A stretch of DNA of 64,000 nt, from positions 1,178,001 to 1,242,000 of the forward strand of contig CAVTIH010000002.1 of the NCBI GenBank assembly GCA_963734815.1, in the 5' to 3' direction. Below are positions 32,142 through 41,528 of this stretch, piece by piece. The DNA is from Palsa-744 sp963734815 (GTDB lineage: Bacteria; Actinomycetota; Thermoleophilia; Solirubrobacterales; Solirubrobacteraceae). A program made the translations under genes and the position numbers. The number at the start of each line of letters is the position of its first letter. Positions within the stretch are counted from its first letter, which is position 1. The notes beneath the pieces were generated by a model, which was given only the letters and a program-made list of their open reading frames with translations, did not search any database and had not been told where the DNA came from.

Positions 32142-33665
32142 ATGAGCACACAGGCGTCGACCCCGGCGACCTCGGTGGACATCGCACACGCACGCCTCGA
32201 CGCCGACCACTCGGGCTCACAGCGTCCACGCAAGCCACAGCCGATCGAAATAGTGATAGGCCTGACAGTGCTCGCGGCCATCCTCCGGTTTGCGACATTG
32301 AACGTTCAGAGCATCTGGGCAGACGAGGCGGCCACGGTCGTGCTCGTTCGACCCGGTCTCCACTATCTGACCTCACATATCGCCTATAACGAAAACACGC
32401 CACCGCTCTACTTCCTGCTCGTGTGGGCGTGGACCAAGATCTTTGGGGCGAGCGTGCTCGGCTTTCGCTCTTTCTCGGCGGTGGCGGGGACGGTGACGAT
32501 TCCCCTCGTGTACGTCGCCGGACGCTGGATCTCACCGCGCGTGGGGCTGTGGGCAGCGGCGCTTGCCACCGTCAATCCGGTGATGTACTACTACTCGCAG
32601 GAGGCACGCAGCTATGCGCTTTTGATTCTCCTCTCCACGGCAGCCATGATCTTCTGGCAGCGGGCCCTGCAGACTCCCAGCAGACGCAATCTCGCACTGT
32701 GGGCCGCCATGTCGGCGCTCGCCTTGCTGACTCACTATTTTGCCGCCTTCCTGTTCGTGCCGGAGGCGCTGATCCTCGCACGGCGACTCTCCGTGCGGCG
32801 CGCGCTGCCTTACGCGGGCGCGGTCGGGATCGTGGGACTTGCCCTGGTACCACTGGCCGCAAAACAGTTGAGTCAGGGTAACGGAAACTGGATCGAACAA
32901 TCCTCTTTGGTTTCGCGACTCGCACAGGTTCCCAAGCAGTTCCTGGTCGGTTTGTACAGCCCCCTTGAGATATTTACGACTCTGCTCGGCCTCCTGCTCG
33001 TCGCGGGCGCTGTTGCGCTGATCGTGCGTCGCGGCGAGGAGCGCGAGCGCAGGCTCACCCTCGAGCTCGCGATCCTGGCCGCGGCCGCGCTGCTCCTGCC
33101 GGCGCTACTGGCTGTGACACACCTCGTCGATGTGTTCAACGGACGCAACGTGACAGCGACCTGGATACCGTGCGCCATCGTGGTGGCCGCGGGACTGGGT
33201 GCACGGCGGGCAGGTCGCGCGGGCGCGCTCATCGGCGGAAGCCTCTGCCTGCTCTCACTGCTCGTCGTGGTCGCAATCAACGCCATCCCCGGCTACCAGC
33301 GCGACAACTGGCGCGGTGTGGCGAGCGTACTGCGGACGCCCGCCGACGGCCGTGTCGTCATCGGTCCAGAATTGAGCTCTGCGCCACTGATCATCTACCG
33401 CCCGGCGCTCGAGGTGACAAAAGCCGTTGATCTATCCACCCGAGAAATCGATTTCGTCAATCTGCGCACCCGGCGCACCGGTCGCTCGCCGCTGCCCCCG
33501 GTCGTACCGACCGCTCCGCCAAGTGGCTTTCGGCTGGCGGAAATACATCGAACCGAAACCTATGCGGTCTCCCGGTTCCTGGCCCCACGTGCCACACCGA
33601 TCACGGCCCCGGTCCTGCGCCGCATGCTTGGAGAATCCACCGCGGAAGTCATGCTCCAGCGCTGA
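32142..33665 (+). CDS. GT39/PMT-like membrane glycosyltransferase
   Basis: 507 aa with about 10-12 hydrophobic segments. Near the first helix it has IWADEAATVVL, the acidic loop typical of GT-C polyprenyl-phosphate-sugar-dependent transferases (compare DE in PMT/ArnT), and NTPPLYFLLVWAW, matching the family motif HPPLYF/TPPLYY. It would add a sugar from a lipid-phosphate donor on the outer face of the membrane. The C-terminal 110 residues are soluble. The start is ATG 32142. The 3' end overlaps the convergent methyltransferase gene by 17 bp. Confidence 0.85.
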   Translation: MSTQASTPATSVDIAHARLDADHSGSQRPRKPQPIEIVIGLTVLAAILRFATLNVQSIWADEAATVVLVRPGLHYLTSHIAYNENTPPLYFLLVWAWTKIFGASVLGFRSFSAVAGTVTIPLVYVAGRWISPRVGLWAAALATVNPVMYYYSQEARSYALLILLSTAAMIFWQRALQTPSRRNLALWAAMSALALLTHYFAAFLFVPEALILARRLSVRRALPYAGAVGIVGLALVPLAAKQLSQGNGNWIEQSSLVSRLAQVPKQFLVGLYSPLEIFTTLLGLLLVAGAVALIVRRGEERERRLTLELAILAAAALLLPALLAVTHLVDVFNGRNVTATWIPCAIVVAAGLGARRAGRAGALIGGSLCLLSLLVVVAINAIPGYQRDNWRGVASVLRTPADGRVVIGPELSSAPLIIYRPALEVTKAVDLSTREIDFVNLRTRRTGRSPLPPVVPTAPPSGFRLAEIHRTETYAVSRFLAPRATPITAPVLRRMLGESTAEVMLQR

Positions 33666-34608
33666 TCCGCTCGAACATGTCCGGTACGCCGTCCCGCACC
33701 GCAAAGCTCGCACCACACGCCCCGCAGCGCAAAGACTGCGGCTGCTCCTCAAGCTCGCCGCGGCACAACGGGCAACGCCACTGCGGCGCTTCCACGCCGA
33801 CACTCTCCCCGGCGCTCGTGCCGGCACTCCCGGCGACGCCCATCCCGGGGACCGTGATCAGCCAATCGCGGTTGCGCAGCGGCTTCAGCCGATGGGTGGG
33901 CGCCCCCCAACGCTGGGACACACGGTGATCGAGGCGGTAGAACCCGTCCCTGAGACCCGCCGGCAGGTAGCGTCCGGCGCCGACGATCAGCGCCAGCGTG
34001 GCGTTGCAACGGAAGCTGCCCAGCTTCGCATCGGGACCAAACAGGCGCCGTACGGTGGTGGGGTCGAAGTTGTTCACGTGCCCCTCCGCGCGCAGCTCGA
34101 AGTCTGGCTCGTGCTCATCCTCGGTCTGGCTGACCGGGGTGGTGACCAGCACCGTGCGACGCGCCACGCGCCGCAGCTCCGCAACCATCAGGTCGGGGTC
34201 GAGCACGTGCTCGATCACCTCCGTGGAGTAGACCAGGTCGAAGCTCCCGTCGGCGAACGGCAGCCGCGTCGCATCGGCGGCCGCCACCGTGAGGCCGTGC
34301 TTGTCGTGGGCCTTCCCGAGCGCCACCGGCGAGAGATCCACCCCCCACACCTCCACGCCGAAGCGCTCCCGAACAATCTGCATGAAGTAGCCCTCCGCGC
34401 AGCCCACGTCGAGCGCGCTCTTGAACTCGAGCCCCGCGAGCGCATCCAGCAGCGCGATCTGGCGCACGTAGTGCCTGAAGGCGGCCGGGGTGTAGCCGCT
34501 GTGAGGGTGGTGGTCGTAGCCGGAGAGCGTGCTGTCGACATCCTCGCGCACCGCGTGCACGAACTCCTCGCGCGACAGCGACTCGCGACCTGTGCGATCC
34601 GAAGCCAC
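33649..34608 (-). CDS. SAM-dependent class I methyltransferase with C-terminal zinc-ribbon segment
   Basis: 319 aa. Motif I is ALDVGCAEGYFMQIV (about 65-79), motif II LPFADGSFDLVYSTEVIEHV (about 116-135), the Methyltransf_11 pattern. The C-terminus holds two Cys pairs, CPLCRGEL and LRCGACGASF, followed by AVRDGVPDMF, resembling the Trm112/YcaR-like ribbon that often accompanies sugar methyltransferases. It may methylate a polymer sugar. The start is GTG 34608, facing the FkbM gene at 34676. Confidence 0.88.
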   Translation of the reverse strand: MASDRTGRESLSREEFVHAVREDVDSTLSGYDHHPHSGYTPAAFRHYVRQIALLDALAGLEFKSALDVGCAEGYFMQIVRERFGVEVWGVDLSPVALGKAHDKHGLTVAAADATRLPFADGSFDLVYSTEVIEHVLDPDLMVAELRRVARRTVLVTTPVSQTEDEHEPDFELRAEGHVNNFDPTTVRRLFGPDAKLGSFRCNATLALIVGAGRYLPAGLRDGFYRLDHRVSQRWGAPTHRLKPLRNRDWLITVPGMGVAGSAGTSAGESVGVEAPQWRCPLCRGELEEQPQSLRCGACGASFAVRDGVPDMFERISAGA

Positions 34609-34675
34609 AGGCGCAGGTTAGCCGCTCGCAATGGCGAGCGGTAGTGTGCGAAGCCATGGCATTGCGAGCAACCCG

Positions 34676-35470
34676 ATGAGCAAAGCCCTTCAGGCCACAG
34701 CCGCCACGCTGAAGCGCTCAGCGCGCGCCTCAGCCATCCGCCTTGGGCGCGAGGAGCAGGCGCGGGAGCTCGTGGGGCGCGTCCGCGAGGCGCGGTCGGC
34801 CTTCGATCCGCCGCTACGCCAAGAGCTGCGCGACGAGCACGCGCTACGGATCCTGCTGGCCACCATCCTGCGCGCGGACTCCAACGCAATCGACGTGGGG
34901 GCCAACGAGGGCGCCGTGCTCGAGTCGATCGTGCGCATCGCCCCCGCCGGCAGGCACATCGCCTTCGAGCCCATCCCCGACCTGCACGCGCGCCTGGCGG
35001 CGAGGTTCCCAGACGTCGAGGTCCGCCCAGTCGCACTCTCAGACGTCGCCGAAACCACCGAGCTCTTTCACGTGCTCGACGCTCCCGCCTACAGCGGGTT
35101 ACGGCAGCGCGAGGATCTTCCCGGCAGCGCCGAGAACGTGCGGCGCATCCCCGTGCGCACCGAGCGCTTAGACGACGTCTTGGAGGATGGGTACGTGCCC
35201 TCGCTGCTGAAGATCGACGTCGAGGGGGCCGAGCTGAACGTCCTGCGCGGGGCCATCGAGACCCTTCGCCGCCATCGCCCGTTCGTCGTCTTCGAGCACG
35301 GGGCGGGAGGGGCCGATCTCTACGGCACTCACCCCACCGAAGTGTTCGACCTGCTCGAGGGCGCCCGCCTGCGGATCTTCGACCTCGAGGGCAGCGGGCC
35401 CTACACCCGCGAGCGCTTCCAGGAGACCTTCACCGAGCCGATCTGGAACTTCTTGGCAGCGCCCGGCTAG
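34676..35470 (+). CDS. FkbM-family SAM methyltransferase
   Basis: 264 aa. The SAM site is AIDVGANEGAVLESIVRIA (about 74-92), followed by IAFEPIPDLHARL and the FkbM signature LLKIDVEGAELNVLRG. Members O-methylate sugar hydroxyls or carboxyls in glycolipids and polysaccharides. The start is ATG 34676; a longer reading to 34631 adds unconserved residues. Its TAG stop shares the palindrome CTAG with the stop of the convergent glycosyltransferase gene. Confidence 0.88.
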   Translation: MSKALQATAATLKRSARASAIRLGREEQARELVGRVREARSAFDPPLRQELRDEHALRILLATILRADSNAIDVGANEGAVLESIVRIAPAGRHIAFEPIPDLHARLAARFPDVEVRPVALSDVAETTELFHVLDAPAYSGLRQREDLPGSAENVRRIPVRTERLDDVLEDGYVPSLLKIDVEGAELNVLRGAIETLRRHRPFVVFEHGAGGADLYGTHPTEVFDLLEGARLRIFDLEGSGPYTRERFQETFTEPIWNFLAAPG

Positions 35471-36555
35471 ACCATCGCCGCGCGGTAGACCGCTTCGTAG
35501 CGCCGCGCCATCGCCGTGTCGGTGAACCGCTCCATCGCAACCAGCCGGCCGCGCTCGCCCATCTGTGCGCGCCGCCGCGGATCGGCGAGCAAGCCGGCCA
35601 GGCTCTCGCGCAGCGCCTCGGCGTCGTCGGGCGCCACCAGCAGGCCCGTCTCACCGTCACTCACCGCCTCCGCGATGCTGCCCACGTCGCTGGCCACCAC
35701 CGCCAGCCCCGCGTGCATCGCCTCGAGGATTCCCAGAGGCATTCCCTCCCAGCGGGAGGGCAGCGCGAACACGTCGAACGCCGGCAGGTGGCGGCGTGGA
35801 TCCGCGGTCCAGCCGGTGATGCGCAGCCGGTCGGCCACCCCCAGCCGCGCCGCGAGATCCTCCAACGCCCCCCGCTGGGGACCGTCGCCGACGAGCACCA
35901 GCGTCGCGTCCGGCATTCCGGGCAGCGCCCGCACCAGCAGGTCGTATCCCTTCTGCTCGGTGAGACGCCCCACCGAACCAATCACCGGCGCGGGCGCGGG
36001 GGACGGCGTGAGCGGCTTGCTCTGCCAGCAAGGCACGCCGTTGGGCACCGCGCCGACCGAGCCCGGGCGCAGGCCGAGGATGCGCTCGATCGCGCGCGCG
36101 GCGCCATCCCCGACCGAGACGTGCGCGTGCAACCTCCGCGCCAGCAGTCGCCTGGCGAGCAGCCGCCGCCGCGGCACGGCGCTGGCGACCGGCAGGTGAT
36201 CGACCGCTACGACGCGCACCTCCGGGCTCAGCAGAGCGGCCACCTCGCCATAGCCACACGCCCACGGCCAGGCCTGGTTGGCGTGCAGGATGTCGGGGGC
36301 GTGAGCGCGGATTGCGCGTATATGCGCCAGCAGCGCCCCGCGATCGCAGGACCCCACCGGCGGCGACACAACACTGAGTGGCGCACCCGGACGGTACGCG
36401 GCGAGCGCCTCACCGACCTCTGCGTTGGTGGCCAACACGCCCACCTCGATCTCTTCCGCGAGCGCCCCAAGCAGGTAGCCGAGCGCCAGCTCCGCCCCCC
36501 CGACCGTCTGCGAGTCGGTGTACGCCAGCAGTCGCAAGGGTCGGGAGCCGCTCAC
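35467..36555 (-). CDS. GT4-family glycosyltransferase
   Basis: 362 aa, GT-B fold. The start LRLLAYTDSQTVGGAELALG carries the glycine-rich acceptor loop. The donor domain has IGSVGRLTEQKGYDLLVRAL and the E-x7-E block EGMPLGILEAMHAGLAVVAS, the classic retaining GT4 pattern. The start is GTG 36555, sharing GTGA with the stop of the upstream glycosyltransferase. The reverse frame stays open for another 3 kb upstream, but that is antisense to the flippase and epimerase genes. Confidence 0.93.
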   Translation of the reverse strand: MSGSRPLRLLAYTDSQTVGGAELALGYLLGALAEEIEVGVLATNAEVGEALAAYRPGAPLSVVSPPVGSCDRGALLAHIRAIRAHAPDILHANQAWPWACGYGEVAALLSPEVRVVAVDHLPVASAVPRRRLLARRLLARRLHAHVSVGDGAARAIERILGLRPGSVGAVPNGVPCWQSKPLTPSPAPAPVIGSVGRLTEQKGYDLLVRALPGMPDATLVLVGDGPQRGALEDLAARLGVADRLRITGWTADPRRHLPAFDVFALPSRWEGMPLGILEAMHAGLAVVASDVGSIAEAVSDGETGLLVAPDDAEALRESLAGLLADPRRRAQMGERGRLVAMERFTDTAMARRYEAVYRAAMV

Positions 36556-37673
36556 GCCAACATACGCTCGTACAGCTCCACCACCGGTGCCGCCGCCACC
36601 GGCGGGGTGTGGTGGAGCATGAAGTTCTCGCGCGCCCGCTCGCCGGTCGCCGCGCGCAGCGACGCGTCGGCCATCAACGCCAGGGCCGCGTCGGCGATCC
36701 GCCGATCCTCGGTCTCGACGATCACCCCGCCATGATCCACCAAGCCCTCCGCTCCCTCGGGAGTGCTCACCACCGGCAGCCCGAGCGCCAGCGACTCGAT
36801 CACCTTGACCTTCGTGCCGCTGCCCGCACTCAACGGGTACAACAGCAGACCCAGCTCCGCGAGCAGCTCGCTCGCGCTTGCCACCTCTCCTCGCCACTCC
36901 ACGCCGCGCAGGCTCGCGTGGACGGGAAACCTCGCCGCCTCCATGCCGCGCCCGGCGAGCACGAGCTTCGCATCGGGCTGGCGCGCAAGCACCTGCGGCC
37001 AGACCCGGGTGAGCAGCCGCTCGACCGCGTTGGCAGTGGGCGGCCACGTCGCCAGACCGATCAACCCCGCGACCGGCCGCTCGAGCGTCGCCCGCTGCTG
37101 GTAGTACGCGGGATCCAGCGCCAGCGGGGCCACCCCAACCTGCGCGTCCCGGGTCCTCGCCAGCTCGGCGGCGACCTCCTGGGAGTTGGTGAGCAGCCAG
37201 CGCGCGCGCCGGCGCGCGCGCCGCTCGGCGCGCAGCAGCTCGATCGAGATGCGGTCCTCCTGGCGCCACAGACCGCGGATCCGACGGTCGCGGAGGGTCA
37301 GGCAGTCGATCTGCACAACCGCTGGGCGATCCACCGCCCCCAGCACAGCCGCGGCGTGCACGTCGATGTAGTGGACGACATCCGCCGCCGCCGCCCGCGC
37401 CGCGAGCCGCCGGGTGAACGCTCCGCGCGTGAGCGCGCCCGCGGGGCTCGTCAGCCGCTCCCAGCGCGACCGCATACGCGAAGGCACCTCGACCGGGACG
37501 ACCTCGACCGGCAGATCGTCGGGCACCGACTCCCGCCCCGCGCCGATGCCGGCGGCCAGCGCCTCGCAGTCGACGCCCACCGCGCGCAGACCGCGCAGCA
37601 GCCCGACCGCGCAGCGAGCGGCCGCTCCACCCTCGGGCTGCGGCAGAAACGGCAGGACGACGAGCACACGCAA
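36552..37673 (-). CDS. GT4-family glycosyltransferase
   Basis: 373 aa if TTG 37673 (LRVLVVLPFLPQPEGG) is the start; GTG 37667 is possible. Conservation starts exactly there, and the divergent flippase begins 14 bp away. The donor domain shows IGLATWPPTANAVERL, KLVLAGRGMEAARF and GSGTKVKVIESLALGLPVVS, the GT4 form that uses GTK in place of the first Glu block. It is followed by the next glycosyltransferase with a 4-base overlap, so the two probably add consecutive sugars. Confidence 0.88.
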   Translation of the reverse strand: MRVLVVLPFLPQPEGGAAARCAVGLLRGLRAVGVDCEALAAGIGAGRESVPDDLPVEVVPVEVPSRMRSRWERLTSPAGALTRGAFTRRLAARAAAADVVHYIDVHAAAVLGAVDRPAVVQIDCLTLRDRRIRGLWRQEDRISIELLRAERRARRRARWLLTNSQEVAAELARTRDAQVGVAPLALDPAYYQQRATLERPVAGLIGLATWPPTANAVERLLTRVWPQVLARQPDAKLVLAGRGMEAARFPVHASLRGVEWRGEVASASELLAELGLLLYPLSAGSGTKVKVIESLALGLPVVSTPEGAEGLVDHGGVIVETEDRRIADAALALMADASLRAATGERARENFMLHHTPPVAAAPVVELYERMLA

Positions 37674-37686
37674 GGCTTGAGAGAGT

Positions 37687-39192
37687 ATGCCGCAGATGGT
37701 GAGCAGGGCGAGAGCGCTCCCGCGCAGGCTGATGCATGGAGGCGCAGCCGGCGACGCCGGCTCGGCACACGGGCGCCAGATCGCGTCGAATGTTGCCGTG
37801 CAGGTGATCGCGCGCGCGATCACGATGGCCCTCAGCGTCGTAACGGTGTCGCTGACGGCCCGGACCCTGGATCCCACCGGGTACGGGGTCTGGAGCGGCG
37901 TGTCCAGCTACATCGGCCTGTTCAGCGTGCTCACCGACCTCGGTATCACCACCGTCGCGATGCAGCGGATGGCGGCCGATCCCGAGCGCGAGTCCGAGTG
38001 GCTCGGGGCGCTCGCCGGAGCCAGGACGGCGATGTCGCTCGTAGCGATGGGGCTCTGCGCAGCCTCGATCCCGCTCTTTCTGACCGACACCGATCACAGC
38101 CACACCGTCGCCTTCGTGATGACCACGACGATCCTGGCGACCGGCGCGGCTGCGCTGATGACGGTGTTCCAGTCGCGGCTGCGTGCCGGACTGGTGCTGT
38201 CGCTCATAGTGCTCCAGAGCCTGCTGTGGCTGCTCATCGTGATCGCGCTCGCGGCAAGCCACGCGTCCGTCGTGACGTTCGCCGCGGCTTATGCGTTGCT
38301 GATCGCCGCGATGGCCGTGCTGCAGATCCAGACCACGCGCAAGTTCGCCCACATCGCGTGGCGTGCCGGCCGGCACCTGTGGCGCCCGCTGTTGCGAGTC
38401 GCAATACCGCTCGCCATCGCCGGCGTGATGATCACGATCTACTACCAGGTCGACTCGGTGCTGCTGCTCCAGATCGCCGGTCCCAAGGAAGCCGGCATCT
38501 ACGGTGCGGCGTACGGGTTCCTCGGCCCGCTCACATTCCTCCCCGCGGCGGTCATGTCCTCCCTCTTCCCCGTGCTCTCGGCCATCCACCGCGGTGATCC
38601 GCAGCGCGCGCGCAGGCTCGTACAGACCGGTGCGGAGGTGATGGGCGTGATCGCGCTGCCGATCCTCGCCGGGACGATCGCGCTCTCGGGACCGATCATC
38701 CATCTGATGTATGGAGCCGACTACCAGCGAGCGGCCGGTCTGCTGCCGATCCTGATGATCGCCTTCGTGTCGATCTGCTTCGGCTCGCTCGCCGGCTTCC
38801 TGGCCCCGCTGCTGGGCCTGCAGTGGCGCCAAGCCCTGTACGCGAGCGTGGGCGCCGCGGGGAACGTCGCCCTGAACCTGGTGTTGATACCCCCCTACGG
38901 AGCGTACGGCTCCGCCTGGGCCACAGTCGCCACCGAGATCCTGACGATGACGTTGATGCTGGGCACAGCCCTGCGTGCGCTCCAGCTGCGGCTCGCCCCA
39001 GGCAAGCTCCTGCGAACGCTCGCGCTGGCGTCCCTCATGACGGGCGCAATGGTCCTCGCCCGGCCGCTCGGCCTGATTCCGGCCGGCCTGGCCGGCGTGC
39101 TGCTCTACACCGCCGGGCTGTTCGCGCTGAGGATCGTCGACTGGGGAGAGCTGATGGCGCTCAGAGCACAGAGCCCGCCGAGCGACTCGTAG
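37687..39192 (+). CDS. Wzx-like polysaccharide flippase (MOP superfamily)
   Basis: 501 aa with about 12-14 hydrophobic segments. The N-terminal polysaccharide-synthase motif (QIASNVAVQVIARAITMALS, then LDPTGYGVWSGVSSYIGLF) and the mid-protein IAGPKEAGIYGAAYGFLGPL are characteristic of lipid-linked repeat-unit flippases. It would move undecaprenyl-diphosphate repeat units to the outer leaflet for Wzy. The start is ATG 37687. It is the only flippase in the window, so both Wzy candidates presumably depend on it or on another locus. Confidence 0.9.
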   Translation: MPQMVSRARALPRRLMHGGAAGDAGSAHGRQIASNVAVQVIARAITMALSVVTVSLTARTLDPTGYGVWSGVSSYIGLFSVLTDLGITTVAMQRMAADPERESEWLGALAGARTAMSLVAMGLCAASIPLFLTDTDHSHTVAFVMTTTILATGAAALMTVFQSRLRAGLVLSLIVLQSLLWLLIVIALAASHASVVTFAAAYALLIAAMAVLQIQTTRKFAHIAWRAGRHLWRPLLRVAIPLAIAGVMITIYYQVDSVLLLQIAGPKEAGIYGAAYGFLGPLTFLPAAVMSSLFPVLSAIHRGDPQRARRLVQTGAEVMGVIALPILAGTIALSGPIIHLMYGADYQRAAGLLPILMIAFVSICFGSLAGFLAPLLGLQWRQALYASVGAAGNVALNLVLIPPYGAYGSAWATVATEILTMTLMLGTALRALQLRLAPGKLLRTLALASLMTGAMVLARPLGLIPAGLAGVLLYTAGLFALRIVDWGELMALRAQSPPSDS

Positions 39193-39351
39193 AGCAGCAC
39201 ACTCCCCGCGGCTCAAGCGGGAAGCGCTCTCTGCCGATGGCGCGGTAGCATTGCGCTGCTCCTGCGCCGAGGGCGTCTGGCGGCCCGCGACGGACTTCGG
39301 GACCAGCGCCGTGAGATGGCACGACACGGAACGATCAAGGAGGAGCGTCGA

Positions 39352-40359
39352 ATGAGCAAGGCGACACTGGTCACTGGCGGCAGCGGCTACATCGGGGCGC
39401 TGCTCGTGCGGGAGCTGCTCGAGGCGGGGCGCGAGGTGCGCGTCCTCGACTCGCTGCTGCACGGACAGGAGGAGATCGCGGCGGAGCAGGAGCGTGCCGG
39501 GGTGCGGGTGATCCGCGGCGATGTCCGCGACGCCGCGGCCCGGCGTCAGGCGCTCGCGGGAGCCGAGGCGGTGGTGCACCTCGCCGCGATCGTCGGCGAC
39601 CCAGCCTGCGCACTCGACCCGGCGGTCTCTGACGAGGTCAATGTGCAGGCCACCCGCGCGCTGGTCGCCGACGCGAACGATGCGGGAGTGCAGCGCCTGG
39701 TGTTTGCCTCCACCTGCTCCAACTACGGGCGCATGGCCGACCCGGCGGTGCCGATCACCGAGGAGGGCGAGCTGCGTCCCGTCTCCCTCTACGCCGAGCA
39801 GAAGGTCGGGATGGAGCAGCTGATCCTGGGGGGGGAGAATGGAACCCCGTCAGATGGAATCCCGCCAGCTCGCGTCACGCAACCGACGTGCCTGCGCTTC
39901 GCCACCGTCTACGGCGTGGGGCGGCGGATGCGATTCGACCTCACCGTCAACGAGTTCACCCGCGAACTGTGGGCCGACCGCGAGCTCGAGGTCTTCGGCG
40001 AGCAGTTCTGGCGCCCCTACATCCACGTCGGCGACGCCGCGCGCGCCGTGCGCACGGTGCTCGAGGCGCCGGTCGAGGAGGTCACGGGCGCGGTCTTCAA
40101 CGCGGGGCGCTCGGGCGAGAACTACCGCAAGCTCGACCTCGTGGAGGAGATCCACAAGCAGATCGACCGCGGCACCGTCTCCTACGTACGCCGCGACGAG
40201 GATCCTCGCGACTACAAGGTGAGCTTCGAGAAGATCCGCGCCGAGCTTGGCTTCGAGACACTGATGACCGTGCCCGACGGTATCGCCGAGGTGATCACCG
40301 CACTCGATGCCGGCACCTTCGGCGATCCCTTCGATGCGCGCTACAAGAACATCCCCTGA
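39352..40359 (+). CDS. Extended SDR NAD-dependent sugar-nucleotide epimerase/dehydratase
   Basis: 335 aa. The NAD motif is TGGSGYIG (residues 8-15), the active-site pair Y147 and K151 in SLYAEQK, with FASTCSNYG supplying the third catalytic residue. It resembles NDP-hexose 4-epimerases or 4-ketoreductases; the product cannot be told. ATG 39352 is chosen because AAGGAGG lies about eight bases upstream, rather than ATG 39316. The aminotransferase gene begins 21 bp downstream, so it leads an operon of one SDR and two aminotransferases. Confidence 0.92.
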   Translation: MSKATLVTGGSGYIGALLVRELLEAGREVRVLDSLLHGQEEIAAEQERAGVRVIRGDVRDAAARRQALAGAEAVVHLAAIVGDPACALDPAVSDEVNVQATRALVADANDAGVQRLVFASTCSNYGRMADPAVPITEEGELRPVSLYAEQKVGMEQLILGGENGTPSDGIPPARVTQPTCLRFATVYGVGRRMRFDLTVNEFTRELWADRELEVFGEQFWRPYIHVGDAARAVRTVLEAPVEEVTGAVFNAGRSGENYRKLDLVEEIHKQIDRGTVSYVRRDEDPRDYKVSFEKIRAELGFETLMTVPDGIAEVITALDAGTFGDPFDARYKNIP

Positions 40360-40379
40360 CCTCCCGTCATCACGATCGC

Positions 40380-41528
40380 GTGGCCTCAACCGAAACCTTC
40401 CCCGAGCTGCCGCTGTTCGACCTGCAGCTGCAGCCGCAGGATCTGAGCGCGGTCGCACAGACGCTGCGCTCCGGCTGGCTGACACTCGGCCCCCGCACCA
40501 CCGCCTTCGAGCAGGCGTTCGCCGCGCACCTCGGCGCGCGTCACACGGTCGCCGTATCGAGTTGCACCGCGGCCCTGCACCTCGCCTACCTCGCCGCCGG
40601 TGTCGGCCCCGGCGACGAGGTGATCGTGCCCTCCTTCACGTTCACCGCCACAGCGGCGGCCGCACTCTACTGCGGGGCCACCCCCGTGTTCGCGGAGATC
40701 GTCTCGCGCGCGCGCCCCTACCTCGACCCCGAGGACGTCGCCGCGCGCATCACCCCCCGTACAAAGGCCGTGTGCGTCGTGCACTACGCCGGCTACGCCG
40801 CCCCCGCCGACCGCCTGCGCGAGCTCTGCGACGCGCACAACATCGCGCTGATCGAGGACGTGGCGCACGCGCCCAGCGCGGAGCTCGCCGGACGCAAACT
40901 CGGCACATGGGGCCTGGCGGGCGCGTTCAGCTTCTTCTCCAACAAGGTCCTGTCCGTCGGCGAGGGGGGGCTGCTGTGCACTGACAGCGACGAGGTCGCC
41001 GAGTTCGCGCGCTCACGCCGCTCGCACGCGATGACCAGCGGCACCTGGGACCGCCACCGCGGTCGCACCGACACCTACGACATCGTCGGGCTGGGCTACA
41101 ACTACCGCATCGACGAGCCCCGCGCGGCACTGCTGCTCTCGCGCCTGGCGCGGTTGGAGGAGGACATCGCCCGCCGACGGGAACTGGCCCTGCGCTATCG
41201 CGGCCTGCTCACGCAGATCGAGGGGATCATCGTGCCCTTCGAGGACGCCGACGTGCCGAGCTCCTCCTGCTACGTGATGCCGATCATGATCGAGCGGGAC
41301 GGCCGCCAAGCGCAGGTGAGCGCGCAGCTGCGGGAGCGGGGGATCCAGACGAGCATCTTCTACCCCTCCATCCACCGCTTCAGCGCCTACCGCGAGCGCT
41401 TCCCCGGAGTGTCGCTGCCGATCACCGAGCTGGCCTCGCGCACCGAGCTGACGCTGCCGTTCTACCCGCACATGACCCACGCCGACCAGGACCGAGTGCT
41501 CGCCGCCCTGGCGGAGGCGATTCGATGA
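40380..41528 (+). CDS. DegT/DnrJ/EryC1-family aminotransferase, paralogue 1
   Basis: 382 aa from GTG 40380. The PLP-binding features are SSCTAALHLA, ALIEDVAHAPSA and K189 in FFSNKVLSVGEGG. The first motif has Cys where the family usually has Gly. It shares SGWLT-GPRT-AFE, SGTWDRHRGR and FNYR/YNYR-IDEPRAAL-LSRL blocks with the next gene, so the two arose by duplication. They may act on two different keto sugars or form a heteromer. Its stop overlaps the next ATG (ATGA). Confidence 0.9.
   Translation: MASTETFPELPLFDLQLQPQDLSAVAQTLRSGWLTLGPRTTAFEQAFAAHLGARHTVAVSSCTAALHLAYLAAGVGPGDEVIVPSFTFTATAAAALYCGATPVFAEIVSRARPYLDPEDVAARITPRTKAVCVVHYAGYAAPADRLRELCDAHNIALIEDVAHAPSAELAGRKLGTWGLAGAFSFFSNKVLSVGEGGLLCTDSDEVAEFARSRRSHAMTSGTWDRHRGRTDTYDIVGLGYNYRIDEPRAALLLSRLARLEEDIARRRELALRYRGLLTQIEGIIVPFEDADVPSSSCYVMPIMIERDGRQAQVSAQLRERGIQTSIFYPSIHRFSAYRERFPGVSLPITELASRTELTLPFYPHMTHADQDRVLAALAEAIR

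Noticed and set aside
36556..39579. Long reverse open frame extending the glycosyltransferase at 35467-36555 by about 1000 codons
   Set aside because: It is antisense to the flippase and epimerase genes, is Arg/Ala/Gly-rich, and the GT domain begins exactly at GTG 36555.
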